In this document: in pieces, positions 17,157-25,850 of the stretch | Numbering within the stretch: position 1 is the first letter of the stretch | Layout: every line of letters starts with the position of its first letter | NCBI RefSeq assembly: GCF_016772415.1 | Contig: NZ_JAGSGD010000001.1 | Coordinates: forward strand, 3,187,501 to 3,251,500 | Direction: 5' to 3' | Length of the DNA: 64,000 nt | DNA from: Phenylobacterium glaciei | Lineage (GTDB): Bacteria; Pseudomonadota; Alphaproteobacteria; Caulobacterales; Caulobacteraceae | Notes under the pieces: model-generated | Told to the model about the DNA's origin: nothing | Database searches by the model: none | The model's input: the letters and a program-made list of their open reading frames with translations, nothing else | Position numbers and translations under genes: made by a program

Positions 17157-18293
17157 ATGGAGACCCGGAAATACTATCTCGACTGGCTGCGCGTCATCGC
17201 GTTTTGCCTGCTGATCTGCTTCCACGCCGGCCTGCTGTACGGGCCCTGGAGCTATAACCTGAAGAGCCCGCGCCTCGTGCCGGGGATCGAGCAGGTGCTG
17301 CTGGTGTTCAGCGTCTGGCGCATGCCGCTGCTGTTCCTGATCTCCGGCGTGGCCTCGACCTTCCTGATCGGCAAGCTGGGGACCGGCGGCTTCGCCCTGG
17401 ACCGCATCCGGCGGCTGCAGCCGGTGATCCTGTTCGGGATGCTGGTGGTGATCCCGCCGCAGGTGTGGATCGAGCTCTATTCCAAGGGGATCACGAGCGA
17501 CAGCTACCTGCACTTCTGGTGGACGTCCTACCTGCCCGCCGACCAGACCCTGGCGCACCTCTCGGGCAAGACTTTCCCGACCTGGGATCACCTGTGGTTC
17601 CTGGTCTATCTGCAGGTCTATGTCCTGCTGTTCGCGGGCGTTGTCGCCCTGGGGCGCTTGATGCGGCTGGTTCCGGCCAAGGCGCCGGCCTTGCCGCTGG
17701 CCCTGCTGCTGATCGGGCCGGCCCTGTGGCTGGCGGCGACCAATGTCTGGATCGACGCAGGCCATCCCCTGACCCACGCTCTGGTGGACGACTGGGGCGG
17801 GCACATCAAGTGGATCGGCCTGTTCGCGACGGGGGTGGCCTGCGCGCACCAGCCGGCCTTCTGGGCGGCCCTGCGCGATCACCGCTGGCGGTTCGCCGCC
17901 GCCGCGGCCCTGCTGCTGGGCGCCCAGTTCGCGTCGAGTGGCCTGGTGTGGAGCGCGGTCTCCGGCCTCTACGGCTGGGCGGCGATCTGCACGGTCTGCG
18001 GCTTCGCCTACCGGTATCTGAACCAGCGCTCGGCCCTCCTGAGCCACCTGAACGAGGCGGTGCTGCCGGTCTATGTGCTGCATCAGCCGATCCTGCTGCT
18101 GGCGGCCTATTGGGTGTTCCCGCTGAGGCTGGCCCTGCCGGTGGAGGGGCTGACACTGGTGGCGATCACGGGGCTGGGGTCGCTGGCGATCTACGAGGTG
18201 GCGATCGCCCCGTTCGGGGTGATGCGGTTCCTGTTCGGGCTGAAGGGGAAGCCGCGTGGGGCGCGGCGGGAGGTGGCGGCGGGCGCCGCTTGA
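17157..18293 (+). CDS. Acyltransferase family 3 / OpgC-like integral membrane protein (378 aa)
   Basis: Multi-pass membrane enzyme of the acyltransferase-3 type, moving acyl groups onto sugars or other extracytoplasmic acceptors. Seen: the N-terminal DWLRVIAFCLLICFHAGLLYG with the family Arg and His, MPLLFLISGVAS, about ten hydrophobic helices, and VYVLHQPILLLAAYW near the C-terminus. AGGAGG at 17146-17151 fixes the ATG. It follows a membrane AraC regulator. The stop codon TGA is the first base triplet of a family A palindromic repeat, so the last residues (after RGARREVAAGAA) may differ from relatives. Confidence 0.87.
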   Translation: METRKYYLDWLRVIAFCLLICFHAGLLYGPWSYNLKSPRLVPGIEQVLLVFSVWRMPLLFLISGVASTFLIGKLGTGGFALDRIRRLQPVILFGMLVVIPPQVWIELYSKGITSDSYLHFWWTSYLPADQTLAHLSGKTFPTWDHLWFLVYLQVYVLLFAGVVALGRLMRLVPAKAPALPLALLLIGPALWLAATNVWIDAGHPLTHALVDDWGGHIKWIGLFATGVACAHQPAFWAALRDHRWRFAAAAALLLGAQFASSGLVWSAVSGLYGWAAICTVCGFAYRYLNQRSALLSHLNEAVLPVYVLHQPILLLAAYWVFPLRLALPVEGLTLVAITGLGSLAIYEVAIAPFGVMRFLFGLKGKPRGARREVAAGAA

Positions 18294-18420
18294 TCGTCAT
18301 GGCCGGGCGTGTCCCGGCCCCCCATGATCTCCGAGGTGCGGCAAGCATCCCGGCCAGCGCCCCGTGATGTGTGGGCAGGCGGAGATCATGGGTCCCCGGG
18401 ACAAGCCCGGGGATGACGAT
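18294..18420. repeat. Family A palindromic repeat, copy A1 (GGCCGGG subtype)
   Basis: About 127 bp with long complementary ends: left arm GTCATGGCCGGGCGTGTCCC then CATGATCTCC, right arm GGAGATCATGGGTCCCCGGG then ACAAGCCCGGGGATGAC. It starts directly after the acyltransferase stop, and the stop TGA itself is part of the repeat edge (TGATCGTCATGG). The remaining 140 bases to the chemoreceptor start are AT-richer and probably hold its promoter. Confidence 0.85.
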
Positions 18421-18560
18421 TGTGAAGTGGAAAGCGCCGGGCTCAAATCGTCGCAGCCAAGTCTCTTTGAGGAAATCAGAGTTCGAAGAGACGTGGTGGT
18501 TAACCTATCAAAACTACGAAGCTCCACAGTCAACCTTGGTATCGCGTGGAGTTTCTCGTC

Positions 18561-20462
18561 GTGTTCAGCAATTTCAAGATCGGGACGCGCCTCACAGCAG
18601 GTTATATGATCCTGTTGTTCTTAATGATCGCCATGGCGGCTGTGAGCATTAATCGCGTTAACACGATCAATGGGCAGCTCAAGACGATCAACGATGTCAA
18701 CAGCGTGAAGCAACGCTACACCATCAACTTCCGCGGCAGCGTCCATGACCGGGCGATCCGCCTGCGCGACGTGGTCCTGGTCTCCGATCCCGCCGAACTG
18801 GCGACCGTCCTGGCCGACATAGACCGGCTGGGCGCCAACTACGCGGCGTCGGCCAAACCCCTGGATGCGATCCTGGCGTCGGGTCGGCAAGTCACGCCCG
18901 ACGAAATTGAGATCGTCGCCGCCATCAAGGCGACCGAGGCAAAGACCCTGCCCCTGATCACCGAAGTCGTCCGGCTGCGCCAGTCCGGCGACCTGGCCGC
19001 CGCCCACGCCTTGCTGATGAGCGAGGCCCGGCCGGCCTTCATCCAGTGGCTGAAAGAGATCAACCAGTTCATCGACCTGCAAGAGGCCAAGAACAAGATC
19101 GTGGCCCGCGACGCCCGCGCCATCGCCGAGGGTTTCCAGGTCCTCACCATCCTGCTCTGCGCCGGCGCCGTGGGGATCGGCGGCTTCATCGCCGTCTGGG
19201 CGCTGGTGACCATCCGGCCGCTGCGGACCCTGACGAAAGTGATGGGCGACCTGGCCCATGACGACTTCACCGTCGAGGTCGGCTTCGCCGAGCGCGGCGA
19301 CGAGATCGGCGCCATGGCCCGGGCGGTCCAGGTGTTCAAGGACAAGGGCCTGCAGGCCCAGTCCCTGGAAGCCGAGGCGGGCCGCTTGCGCACCGCGGCC
19401 GACACCGAGCGGGGCCGCACCGAGACCGAGCGGCGCGAGGTGGAGGCTGAGCAGGACGCCGTGGTGACAGCCCTGGCCGCCAGCCTCGGGCGGCTCGCCC
19501 AGGGCGACCTGACGACGCGAATCGAGGTCGAGTTCCGAGGTCGGTACCTGCAGATCAAGACGGACTTCAACGCCGCCGTGGACAGCCTGCGCGAGGCGAT
19601 CGGCGCGATCTCCAATTCGGTCCGTGGACTGAACGGCGGATCTGATGAGATCTCGGCGGCCGCCGACGATCTCTCCCGCCGCACTGAGCAGCAGGCCGCC
19701 AGTCTTCAGGAGACCGCCGCGGCCCTGGACGAGGTCACAGTCACCATCCAGCGCAGCGCGCAGGGCGCTAAACAGGCGGCGTCGGCGGCCAGCGAGGCCA
19801 AGGGTCAGGCCGAACGCTCCGGCCTGGTCATGGGCGACGCTGTCCTGGCCATGGGCGAGATCGCCGAGAGCTCCGGGAAGATCAGCAACATCGTGGGGGT
19901 CATCGACGAGATCGCCTTCCAGACCAATCTCCTGGCCCTCAACGCCGGGGTCGAGGCCGCCCGGGCCGGCGAGGCGGGCCGCGGCTTCGCCGTCGTCGCC
20001 TCCGAGGTCCGCGCCCTGGCCCAGCGTTCGGCCAGCGCCGCCAAGGAGATCAAGGAGCTGATCGCCGCCAGCCGGCAGCAGGTGGAGCGCGGCGTCAAGG
20101 TGGTGGGCGACACGGGCGAGGCGCTGAGCGACATCGTCACCCAGTTCGCTCAGATCGATCTGCTCATCTCCGAGATCTCGAAATCCTCCCAGGAGCAGGC
20201 CGTCGGGCTCAACCAGGTCAATGCGGCCGTCAACCAGATGGACCAGGTGACCCAGCAGAACGCCGCGATGGTGGAGCAGACCACCGCCGCGGCCACCAGC
20301 CTGAAGGGCGAGGCCGCTGACCTCGGTCAACTCGTTGGCCGCTTCCAGATCGGCGAAACCGCCCCAGCCACCGGGCGTCCGGAGCTCGCCTCGGCCGAGC
20401 GCCATCGCCCGACGCGCAACCCCGTGGCCGCGCTGCGCACAAGGCTGCAACGGTTGTCCTGA
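18561..20462 (+). CDS. Methyl-accepting chemotaxis protein (633 aa)
   Basis: Inner-membrane chemoreceptor. Seen: TM1 about 10-30 ([18 protein letters not shown]), a helical periplasmic domain of the four-helix-bundle type, TM2 about 193-217, a HAMP domain ([21 protein letters not shown]), a second HAMP-like stretch ([17 protein letters not shown]), and the signalling tip [30 protein letters not shown] that contacts CheA/CheW. No C-terminal CheR-tethering pentapeptide. GTG 18561 has GGAG ten bases upstream and gives [14 protein letters not shown] 18546 is the alternative. TTAACC occurs about 65 bases upstream. Confidence 0.95.
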   Translation: MFSNFKIGTRLTAGYMILLFLMIAMAAVSINRVNTINGQLKTINDVNSVKQRYTINFRGSVHDRAIRLRDVVLVSDPAELATVLADIDRLGANYAASAKPLDAILASGRQVTPDEIEIVAAIKATEAKTLPLITEVVRLRQSGDLAAAHALLMSEARPAFIQWLKEINQFIDLQEAKNKIVARDARAIAEGFQVLTILLCAGAVGIGGFIAVWALVTIRPLRTLTKVMGDLAHDDFTVEVGFAERGDEIGAMARAVQVFKDKGLQAQSLEAEAGRLRTAADTERGRTETERREVEAEQDAVVTALAASLGRLAQGDLTTRIEVEFRGRYLQIKTDFNAAVDSLREAIGAISNSVRGLNGGSDEISAAADDLSRRTEQQAASLQETAAALDEVTVTIQRSAQGAKQAASAASEAKGQAERSGLVMGDAVLAMGEIAESSGKISNIVGVIDEIAFQTNLLALNAGVEAARAGEAGRGFAVVASEVRALAQRSASAAKEIKELIAASRQQVERGVKVVGDTGEALSDIVTQFAQIDLLISEISKSSQEQAVGLNQVNAAVNQMDQVTQQNAAMVEQTTAAATSLKGEAADLGQLVGRFQIGETAPATGRPELASAERHRPTRNPVAALRTRLQRLS

Positions 20463-20474
20463 GCCAGCGCCTGG

Positions 20475-20527
20475 GGGGAGGGCCTCACCGTAATCCCCCG
20501 CGAGGGGAGGTGGTGGCCGCCCTCCCC
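20475..20527. terminator. Inverted repeat after the chemoreceptor gene, possible terminator
   Basis: GGGGAGGGC (20475-20483) and GCCCTCCCC (20519-20527) are complementary, with a further CCCCCGCGAGGGG hairpin between them. There is no U-run, so it may be a repeat relic rather than a terminator. Confidence 0.3.
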
Positions 20528-20531
20528 TCCG

Positions 20532-20657
20532 GATCGTCATGGCCGGGCTTGTCCCGGCCACCCATGATCTCCGGGGTTCAGCAAGCATCCCGGCCAGCGC
20601 CGAGCGATCTACGGACAGGCGGAGATCATGGGTCCCCGGGACAAGCCCGGGGATGAC
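20532..20657. repeat. Family A palindromic repeat, copy A2 (GGCCGGG subtype)
   Basis: About 126 bp. Left arm GTCATGGCCGGGCTTGTCCC, then GGCCACCCATGATCTCC; right arm GGAGATCATGGGTCCCCGGG, then ACAAGCCCGGGGATGAC. It lies between the chemoreceptor and the convergent glyoxalase-fold gene, and is closely similar to A1 and A4. Confidence 0.88.
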
Positions 20658-20699
20658 GGGGCGGGAGGTCCTTAAGGCGCAGCCCGCGTCGGGGCGGCT

Positions 20700-21077
20700 C
20701 TACTTCCTGACGAAGGCGCAGAGCTTGTTGCCGTCGGGGTCGCGGACGTAGGCGGCGTAGAACACCGGGTTCATGCCTTCGCGAACGCCGGGGGGGCCTT
20801 CGTCGGAACCGCCCATCTCGAGGGCGGCGGCGTGGAAGGCGTCGATGGCGGCGCGGTCTTCGGCCAGGAACGACAGCATGACGCCATTGCCGGCGGTGGC
20901 AGGCTGGCGGTCAAAGGGGCGGGTGAGGAAGAAGCGTCCCCGGTCCCCGGCGCGGACATAGCCGGTCCAGGTCTGGCTGGTGGTGTCGCGCACCGCGCCG
21001 AGCGGCGCGAACACGGCGTCGTAGAAGGCGATCGACCGGTCCATGTCGTTCACGCCGAGCGTCGTATAGGCGATCAT
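20700..21077 (-). CDS. VOC/glyoxalase-fold protein (125 aa)
   Basis: Vicinal-oxygen-chelate superfamily: MIAYTTLGVNDMDRSIAFYDAVFAPLG at the N-terminus and YVRDPDGNKLCAFV at the C-terminus, the two halves of a beta-alpha-beta-beta-beta pair. The usual N-terminal metal-ligand His is not obvious (TTLGVND), so a metal-dependent reaction is uncertain. The ribosome binding site GGAGGG precedes the ATG. Substrate unknown. The gene is isolated between repeats A2 and B1. Confidence 0.85.
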   Translation of the reverse strand: MIAYTTLGVNDMDRSIAFYDAVFAPLGAVRDTTSQTWTGYVRAGDRGRFFLTRPFDRQPATAGNGVMLSFLAEDRAAIDAFHAAALEMGGSDEGPPGVREGMNPVFYAAYVRDPDGNKLCAFVRK

Positions 21078-21105
21078 TTCCAGCCCTCCCCTTGGTTATC
21101 CAAAC

Positions 21106-21236
21106 CCGCTCATCCCGGCGAAGGCCGGGACCCAGGTGACACCCGCTTCGATTTCATAGCAAACCTAGGCTCGGTTGGAGATCACCCCGAACCGCCTGGG
21201 ATGAATCTGGGTCCCGGCCTGCGCCGGGATGAGCGG
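21106..21236. repeat. Family B palindromic repeat, copy B1
   Basis: Ends CCGCTCATCCCGGCGAAGGC then CGGGACCCAGG, and CTGGGTCCCGGCCTGCGCCG then GGATGAGCGG are complementary; about 131 bp in all. It lies between the histidine kinase (ends 21260) and the VOC gene. The interior contains AT-richer sequence (TTTCATAGCAAACCTAGG) unlike copies B2 and B3. Confidence 0.87.
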
Positions 21237-21259
21237 TGGGGGTGCGATAGCGCATACCC

Positions 21260-22675
21260 CTACCCCGCCCGCGGCAGGATCAGCGCCACCCGCAGGCCGG
21301 GGCCGATCTCGCCGACCTTGCCGGGGCCTTCGGCCAGCTCCAGCCTCCCGCCGTGGGCTTCGGCGACGGCGCCGACGAGGGAGAGGCCGAGGCCCGCGCC
21401 GGGTTGGCTGCGGCTGTTTTCGAGGCGGACGAAGCGTTCGACCACGCGGGGGCGGTCTTCCTCGGGCACGCCGGGGCCGGTGTCGGTGATGGAGAACTCG
21501 ATCTCGCCCGAGGAGCGGCGGCGCACGCGCAGCATGATGGCGCCGCCGGAGGGGGTGTATTTCACGGCGTTGTCGAGCAGGTTGGCCAGGGCCTGGGCCA
21601 GAAATTCCTGGTTGCCGCGCGCCTGCAGGCCGTCGGCCATCTCGGCCTTGAAGTCGAGGCCGGCGTCCTCGCACAGGGGCTCGTACAGTTCGGCGATGTC
21701 GGCGGCGAGCTGGGCGGGGTCGAAGAGGATCTGGTCCGGGGCTGAGCCCGCGGCCTGCAGGCGGGCGATGGCCAGGACCGCGCCGAAGGTCTTCAGCACC
21801 CCGTCGGTGTCTTCCAGGGCCTGGCCGAGCGCCTGTTCCGGGTCGCCCTTGCCGGCCTCGACGTCGAGATAGGCCACCTCCAGCCGCGCCCGCAGACGGG
21901 TGAGCGGCGAGCGCAGGTCGTGGGCGATGGCGTCGCCGGCGTGGCGGTGGCCGGCCATGGAGCGCTCCAGCCGGTCGAGCATCTCGTTGAGGCCTTCGGC
22001 CAGCTCGTCGAACTCGTCGCGGGTTCCGCGCACGGGGGCCCGCGCGCCGAGGTCGCCGTTGCGGACGGCGGTGACCACGTCGGTGAGGCCGGCCATGGAG
22101 CGGCTGACATTGCGGCTGACCAGCACCCCGCCCATCAGGCCGAGCACGACGACCAGGGTGCCGGCGCCGCGCAGGGCGTTGACGATCTTGCCCACATAGG
22201 CCTGGTCTTCACTGACGTCGGCGCCGACGAACAGGATCTCGCCGCCCTTGAGGTGCTCCTGGAAGCCGCGGGCCGGGTGTTTGATCGGGCGGCCCTGGGG
22301 GTCGAAATCGGTGACCGAGAAGCTGGCGCGGGCGGGGACGGCGTTGATGTCCTCCAGGGGCGACTCGGCGATGGAGCCGGAGATGCGCGTGCCGTCGGGC
22401 TTCATCAGCAGGTAGAGGAAGGGCCGCTCGCTGGCCGCCCGCTCGATCAGCGACTGGTTGACGGCGTCGACCCCGGCCCGGTCATAGGCCGCCACCAGGG
22501 AGTTCATCTCCCGCGTGATGTCCTGGTCGGTGCGCCGCGTCGCCTCGCCGGCGGTGGCGACATAGATATAGGCCAGGAAGGCGCTGGCCGCGGCGCCGAA
22601 CAGGGCCAGGAACAGCAGGGTCAGCCGGAAGGGCGTCGTGCGGAACAGCCGCGGGAGGCGCATGCCGGGGGCCAT
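21260..22675 (-). CDS. Sensor histidine kinase with HAMP domain (471 aa)
   Basis: Two-component kinase. Seen: TM1 about 17-41, periplasmic sensor domain ~42-168, TM2 about 169-187, HAMP (SRNVSRSMAGLTDVVTAVRNGDLGARAPV), phospho-acceptor His252 in GDAIAHDLRSPLTRLRARLEVA, N box ALANLLDNAVKYTPSGG, and G boxes DTGPGVP and GAGLGLSLV. It belongs downstream of the OmpR-type regulator at 23003, but a ~300-bp nested palindromic repeat now separates the two. The ATG at 22675 has only a weak ribosome binding site; ATG 22663 is an alternative. The signal is unknown; proximity to degP suggests envelope stress. Confidence 0.93.
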   Translation of the reverse strand: MAPGMRLPRLFRTTPFRLTLLFLALFGAAASAFLAYIYVATAGEATRRTDQDITREMNSLVAAYDRAGVDAVNQSLIERAASERPFLYLLMKPDGTRISGSIAESPLEDINAVPARASFSVTDFDPQGRPIKHPARGFQEHLKGGEILFVGADVSEDQAYVGKIVNALRGAGTLVVVLGLMGGVLVSRNVSRSMAGLTDVVTAVRNGDLGARAPVRGTRDEFDELAEGLNEMLDRLERSMAGHRHAGDAIAHDLRSPLTRLRARLEVAYLDVEAGKGDPEQALGQALEDTDGVLKTFGAVLAIARLQAAGSAPDQILFDPAQLAADIAELYEPLCEDAGLDFKAEMADGLQARGNQEFLAQALANLLDNAVKYTPSGGAIMLRVRRRSSGEIEFSITDTGPGVPEEDRPRVVERFVRLENSRSQPGAGLGLSLVGAVAEAHGGRLELAEGPGKVGEIGPGLRVALILPRAG

Positions 22676-22694
22676 CAGGATGCCGCTTCTACGG

Positions 22695-22979
22695 TCCTTC
22701 TCCCCTTGTGGGAGAAGGTGGCCCTGCGGAGCAGGGTCGGATGAGGGGTCGCGCCGAACTGTCCCTTTGATCCGTCATCCTCGGGCTTGTCCCGAGGACC
22801 CATAAACACCGCGGTGAAGATAGGGCTCTGCGGCGACGCCTGGGCGATCTGCGGCAAGACGGAGATCATGGGTCCTCGGGACGAGCCCGAGGATGACGAG
22901 CTTATAATGGATAGGGTTTTCGACCCCTCATCCGACCGGTCTCCGACCGGCCACCTTCTCCCGCAAGGGGAGAAGGAGA
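22695..22979. repeat. Composite palindrome: family D arms enclosing a family A copy
   Basis: Outer arms: CCTTCTCCCCTTGTGGGAGA then AGGTGGC...GGATGAGGGGTCG on the left, CGACCCCTCATCCGACCGG...GCCACC then TTCTCCCGCAAGGGGAGAAG on the right. The enclosed A copy is described separately. The whole composite fills the gap between a response regulator stop (23003) and its kinase start (22675) and would form a long stem in their mRNA. Confidence 0.85.
22770..22898. repeat. Family A palindromic repeat, copy A3 (CCTCGGGC subtype)
   Basis: Left arm GTCATCCTCGGGCTTGTCCC then GAGGACCCAT; right arm GGAGATCATGGGTCCTCGGG then ACGAGCCCGAGGATGAC. It shares the architecture of A1 and A2 but with CCTCGGG in place of GGCCGGG on both arms, so the pairing is kept by compensatory changes. 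It sits inside family D arms. Confidence 0.85.
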
Positions 22980-23002
22980 GCGAAGGAGTCGCCATCGGAG
23001 CC

Positions 23003-23674
23003 CTACGGCTCCAGGCGGTAGCCCGCCCCGCGGACGGTCTGCAGCATGGCGCGGTCGAAGCCCTTGTCGATCTTGGAGCGCAGGCGCGAGACGTGGACGT
23101 CGATGACGTTGGTCTGGGGGTCGAAGTGGTATTCCCAGACCTTCTCCAGCAGCATGGTCCGGGTCACCGACTGGCCGGCGTGACGCATGAGGAATTCCAG
23201 TAGCTGGAACTCCCGGGGCTGGAGGTCGATCTCCTTGCCCTGGCGGTGCACGGCGCGGCCGATGAGGTCCATCTCCAGTTCGCCGACGCGGAGCAGGGTC
23301 TGGACCGAGCCGGTCTCGCGGCGGCGCGACAGGGCCTCGACCCGGGCGCTGAGCTCGGCGAAGGCGTAGGGCTTGACCAGGTAGTCGTCGCCGCCGGCCT
23401 TGAGGCCCGCCACGCGGTCGTTGATCTCGCCGAGCGCCGAGAGGAACAGCACCGGGGTCTGGTCACCCTCGCGGCGGATGGTCTCCACCAGGGTGACTCC
23501 GTCCATTTTGGGCATCATGCGGTCGACGATCATCACGTCGAACTCACCGTCGCGGGCGACCGTGAGGCCCTCCTCCCCGTCGGCGGCGCGGACGCAGGTG
23601 TGGCCGCCCTCGGTGAGGCCGCGGTCCATGGCCTCGGCCGCCTCGAGGTCGTCCTCGACGATCAGAATCCGCAT
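23003..23674 (-). CDS. OmpR-family response regulator (223 aa)
   Basis: Receiver domain with phospho-acceptor Asp51 (VMIVDRMMPKMDG), Ser in LFLSALGE and Lys in YLVKPYAF, followed by a winged-helix DNA-binding domain (EIDLQPREFQLLEFLMRHAGQSVTR ... NVIDVHVSRLRSKID ... VRGAGYRLEP). It is transcribed before the histidine kinase at 21260 and 30 bases after degP, so degP, regulator and kinase likely form one transcription unit. I recall rhizobial genomes having the same degP-regulator-kinase order after the cycHJKL genes, which would make it an old arrangement. Confidence 0.95.
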   Translation of the reverse strand: MRILIVEDDLEAAEAMDRGLTEGGHTCVRAADGEEGLTVARDGEFDVMIVDRMMPKMDGVTLVETIRREGDQTPVLFLSALGEINDRVAGLKAGGDDYLVKPYAFAELSARVEALSRRRETGSVQTLLRVGELEMDLIGRAVHRQGKEIDLQPREFQLLEFLMRHAGQSVTRTMLLEKVWEYHFDPQTNVIDVHVSRLRSKIDKGFDRAMLQTVRGAGYRLEP

Positions 23675-23704
23675 TGCCTCACCCCTTGAAGAATCCCCGG
23701 CAGC

Positions 23705-25267
23705 TTAGCCGGAAACCTTGATCGGCAGGAAGGTGGTGCGGCCGGCGCGGTAGACACCGATCAGGATGCTGGGACGGCCGCCCTTTTTCGCGGCTTCGAC
23801 GGCGCTGGAGAACTCAGACGCCGTGGTGACGGGGCGACCGCCGGCCACGGTGATGACGTCACCCTTGCGCAGACCGCGCTGGGCGGCGTCGGAGGACTGG
23901 TCGACGCTGTCCACCACCACGCCGCGCAGGGGGGTGTCGATGTTCAGGCGGGTGCGGGCCGCCTCATCCAGGGGCGAGAGCTTGAGGCCGAGGACGGCGG
24001 GCAGCGAGGCCGAGGGACCGGCGGTCCCGCCGGAGCTGCGCGGGCTGCCGGTGTTGTCGTTGGCGGCCAGCTCCTTCTCGGTGGGGCGCACGCCCGAGCG
24101 GATGTCGACGGTCTTGCGCTTGCCGTCGCGGAGAACCTCGACGTGCAGGGTGTCGCCGGCCTGGGCCTTGGCGACTTCGCGGGTCAGTTCCGAGGAGGTC
24201 TTCACGGTGACGCCGTTGACGGCCACCACCACGTCGCCGGGGACCAGGCCGGCCTTGGCCGAGGGGCCGCCGGGGACCAGGTCGGCGACGATGGCGCCCT
24301 TCTGGCCCGACATGCCCTGGGCTTCCGCCATCTCGGTGGTGAAGTTCTGGATCGAGGCGCCGATATAGCCCCGGGTGATCTTGCCGCCGGCGATCAGCTG
24401 CTTGGTGATGGCGTCGGCCACGTCGGCGGGGATGGCGAAGCCGATGCCCACCGAACCGCCCGAGGGGGAGAAGATCGCGGTGTTGACCCCGATCACCCGG
24501 CCATAGACGTCGAAGGTCGGGCCGCCGGAATTGCCCCGGTTGATGGGGGCGTCGATCTGGATGTAGTCGACGAAGGTCTCGCCGATGTCACGGCCATAGG
24601 CCGAGATGATCCCGGCCGTGGCGGTGCCGCCCAGACCGAAGGGGTTGCCGACGGTGATCACCCAGTCGCCCACGCGGGGCTTGGCCGAGTTCTCGAAGTT
24701 CACGAAGGGGAATTTGTCGCCCTTGACCTTGAGGACGGCCAGGTCGGTGCCCTCGTCGCGGCCGACCACGACGGCGTCCAGCTCGCGCTCGTCCTTGAGC
24801 ACGACCTTGATCTCGTCAGCGTTCTCCACGACGTGGTTGTTGGTGACGATGTAGCCGTCGGAGGAGATGAAGAAGCCCGAGCCCGAGGACTGCTGGGTGG
24901 GCAGGCGGGGCTGGCCCTTTTCGGTCGTGCCGCCCTTGTCGCCGTCCTCGCCGTCCGCGCCATCCGGCTGCGAGCGGGGGACGATGTCGAAGGGCAGGCC
25001 GGGGATCTGGCGGCGCAGGGAGGCGGCGTCGACTTTGGAGGTGACGTTGATGGAGACCACCGCGGGCGACACCTGCTCGAAGATGTCGGCGAAGGACAGC
25101 GGCGCGCCAGGAGGCGGGGCGAAGATCGGCGCGGTGGACGCCTTCAGCAGCATCGAGCGGTCGAGGGTGGCGTCGGGCCTGCCGACACCGGCGCCGGCCA
25201 CGGCGGCGGTGGCGATGCTGACGCCGGCGATGGCGCCCCAGAGATAGCCGTTCTTCTTCGAGGTCAT
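23705..25267 (-). CDS. degP: DegP/HtrA periplasmic serine protease-chaperone, Do family (520 aa)
   Basis: Degrades or refolds damaged periplasmic proteins. Seen: N-terminal hydrophobic export segment (YLWGAIAGVSIATAAVAGAGVG), catalytic triad His145 (TNNHVVENAD), Asp175 (EGTDLAVLKV) and Ser247 (INRGNSGGP), then two PDZ domains (SGQKGAIVADLVPGGPSAKAG and LRGVVVDSVDQSSDAAQRGL). A Gly/Asp-rich linker at ~100-118 precedes the protease core. ATG 25267 with GAAGG upstream is preferred; an upstream in-frame extension to 25336 is not conserved-looking. Its position after the cytochrome c maturation genes is typical of alphaproteobacteria. Confidence 0.96.
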   Translation of the reverse strand: MTSKKNGYLWGAIAGVSIATAAVAGAGVGRPDATLDRSMLLKASTAPIFAPPPGAPLSFADIFEQVSPAVVSINVTSKVDAASLRRQIPGLPFDIVPRSQPDGADGEDGDKGGTTEKGQPRLPTQQSSGSGFFISSDGYIVTNNHVVENADEIKVVLKDERELDAVVVGRDEGTDLAVLKVKGDKFPFVNFENSAKPRVGDWVITVGNPFGLGGTATAGIISAYGRDIGETFVDYIQIDAPINRGNSGGPTFDVYGRVIGVNTAIFSPSGGSVGIGFAIPADVADAITKQLIAGGKITRGYIGASIQNFTTEMAEAQGMSGQKGAIVADLVPGGPSAKAGLVPGDVVVAVNGVTVKTSSELTREVAKAQAGDTLHVEVLRDGKRKTVDIRSGVRPTEKELAANDNTGSPRSSGGTAGPSASLPAVLGLKLSPLDEAARTRLNIDTPLRGVVVDSVDQSSDAAQRGLRKGDVITVAGGRPVTTASEFSSAVEAAKKGGRPSILIGVYRAGRTTFLPIKVSG

Positions 25268-25403
25268 AATGCCTTCAATTTCCCTGTGGGCCCTGTCGGG
25301 TCCCAACAAACCTAGGTTCGATGCCTTAGAGCGCAACCTGCGTGCAAGTTACGTTTAGGTCACGCTGCGCGCAGCAAGGCGACCGATGTTGGGCGCAATC
25401 GTG

Positions 25404-25850
25404 TCACGTCTGGTCCTTGTCGGCGAGATCGGCGACGCGGGCCGCCTCGTCCTGGGAGAGTTCAGCGTCCGGGCGGGGGGTGCGAAGGTTCCTCAGCCAC
25501 AGCAGTAGGCCGAGGGTCACCACCAGGAAGGGCGCGCCCCACAGGGCGCCATTGCCCCACGAGAAGGCCGGCTTCAGCAGCACGAACTCGCCGTAGCGGT
25601 CGGTGAGGTAGGTTTTCACCTGGCCGTCGGACTTGCCGGCCGCGATCTGGTCGCGGACCAGGCGGCGCAGGTCGCCCGCCAGCTCGGCCTGGGAGTCGTC
25701 GATGGACTCGTTCTGGCAAACGAGACACCGGACCTGGGCGAAGATCGCCCGGGCGCGGGCCTCCTGGCCAGGGTCGGGCAGGCGCTCGGCGGGATCGGAG
25801 GCCGCGGCCATGCAGAAGACCGCCGCCAGCAGGAGCAGCAGCTTCTTCAT
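25404..25850 (-). CDS. ccmH: Cytochrome c-type biogenesis protein CcmH (148 aa)
   Basis: Membrane-anchored thiol-disulfide protein that handles apocytochrome c before heme attachment. Seen: signal peptide to ~18, the redox motif RCLVCQN with Cys42 and Cys45, ESIDDSQAELAGDLRRLVRDQI, and a C-terminal transmembrane segment (LWGAPFLVVTLGLLLWLRN). It is the last gene of the ccm operon, overlapping the ccmF stop by 4 bases, and degP follows after 136 bases. Confidence 0.96.
   Translation of the reverse strand: MKKLLLLLAAVFCMAAASDPAERLPDPGQEARARAIFAQVRCLVCQNESIDDSQAELAGDLRRLVRDQIAAGKSDGQVKTYLTDRYGEFVLLKPAFSWGNGALWGAPFLVVTLGLLLWLRNLRTPRPDAELSQDEAARVADLADKDQT

Noticed and set aside
18294..18420. Family A repeats considered as a CRISPR array or as simple terminators
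   Set aside because: Copies are kilobases apart, not regularly spaced, and lack U-runs; they are dispersed palindromic elements.
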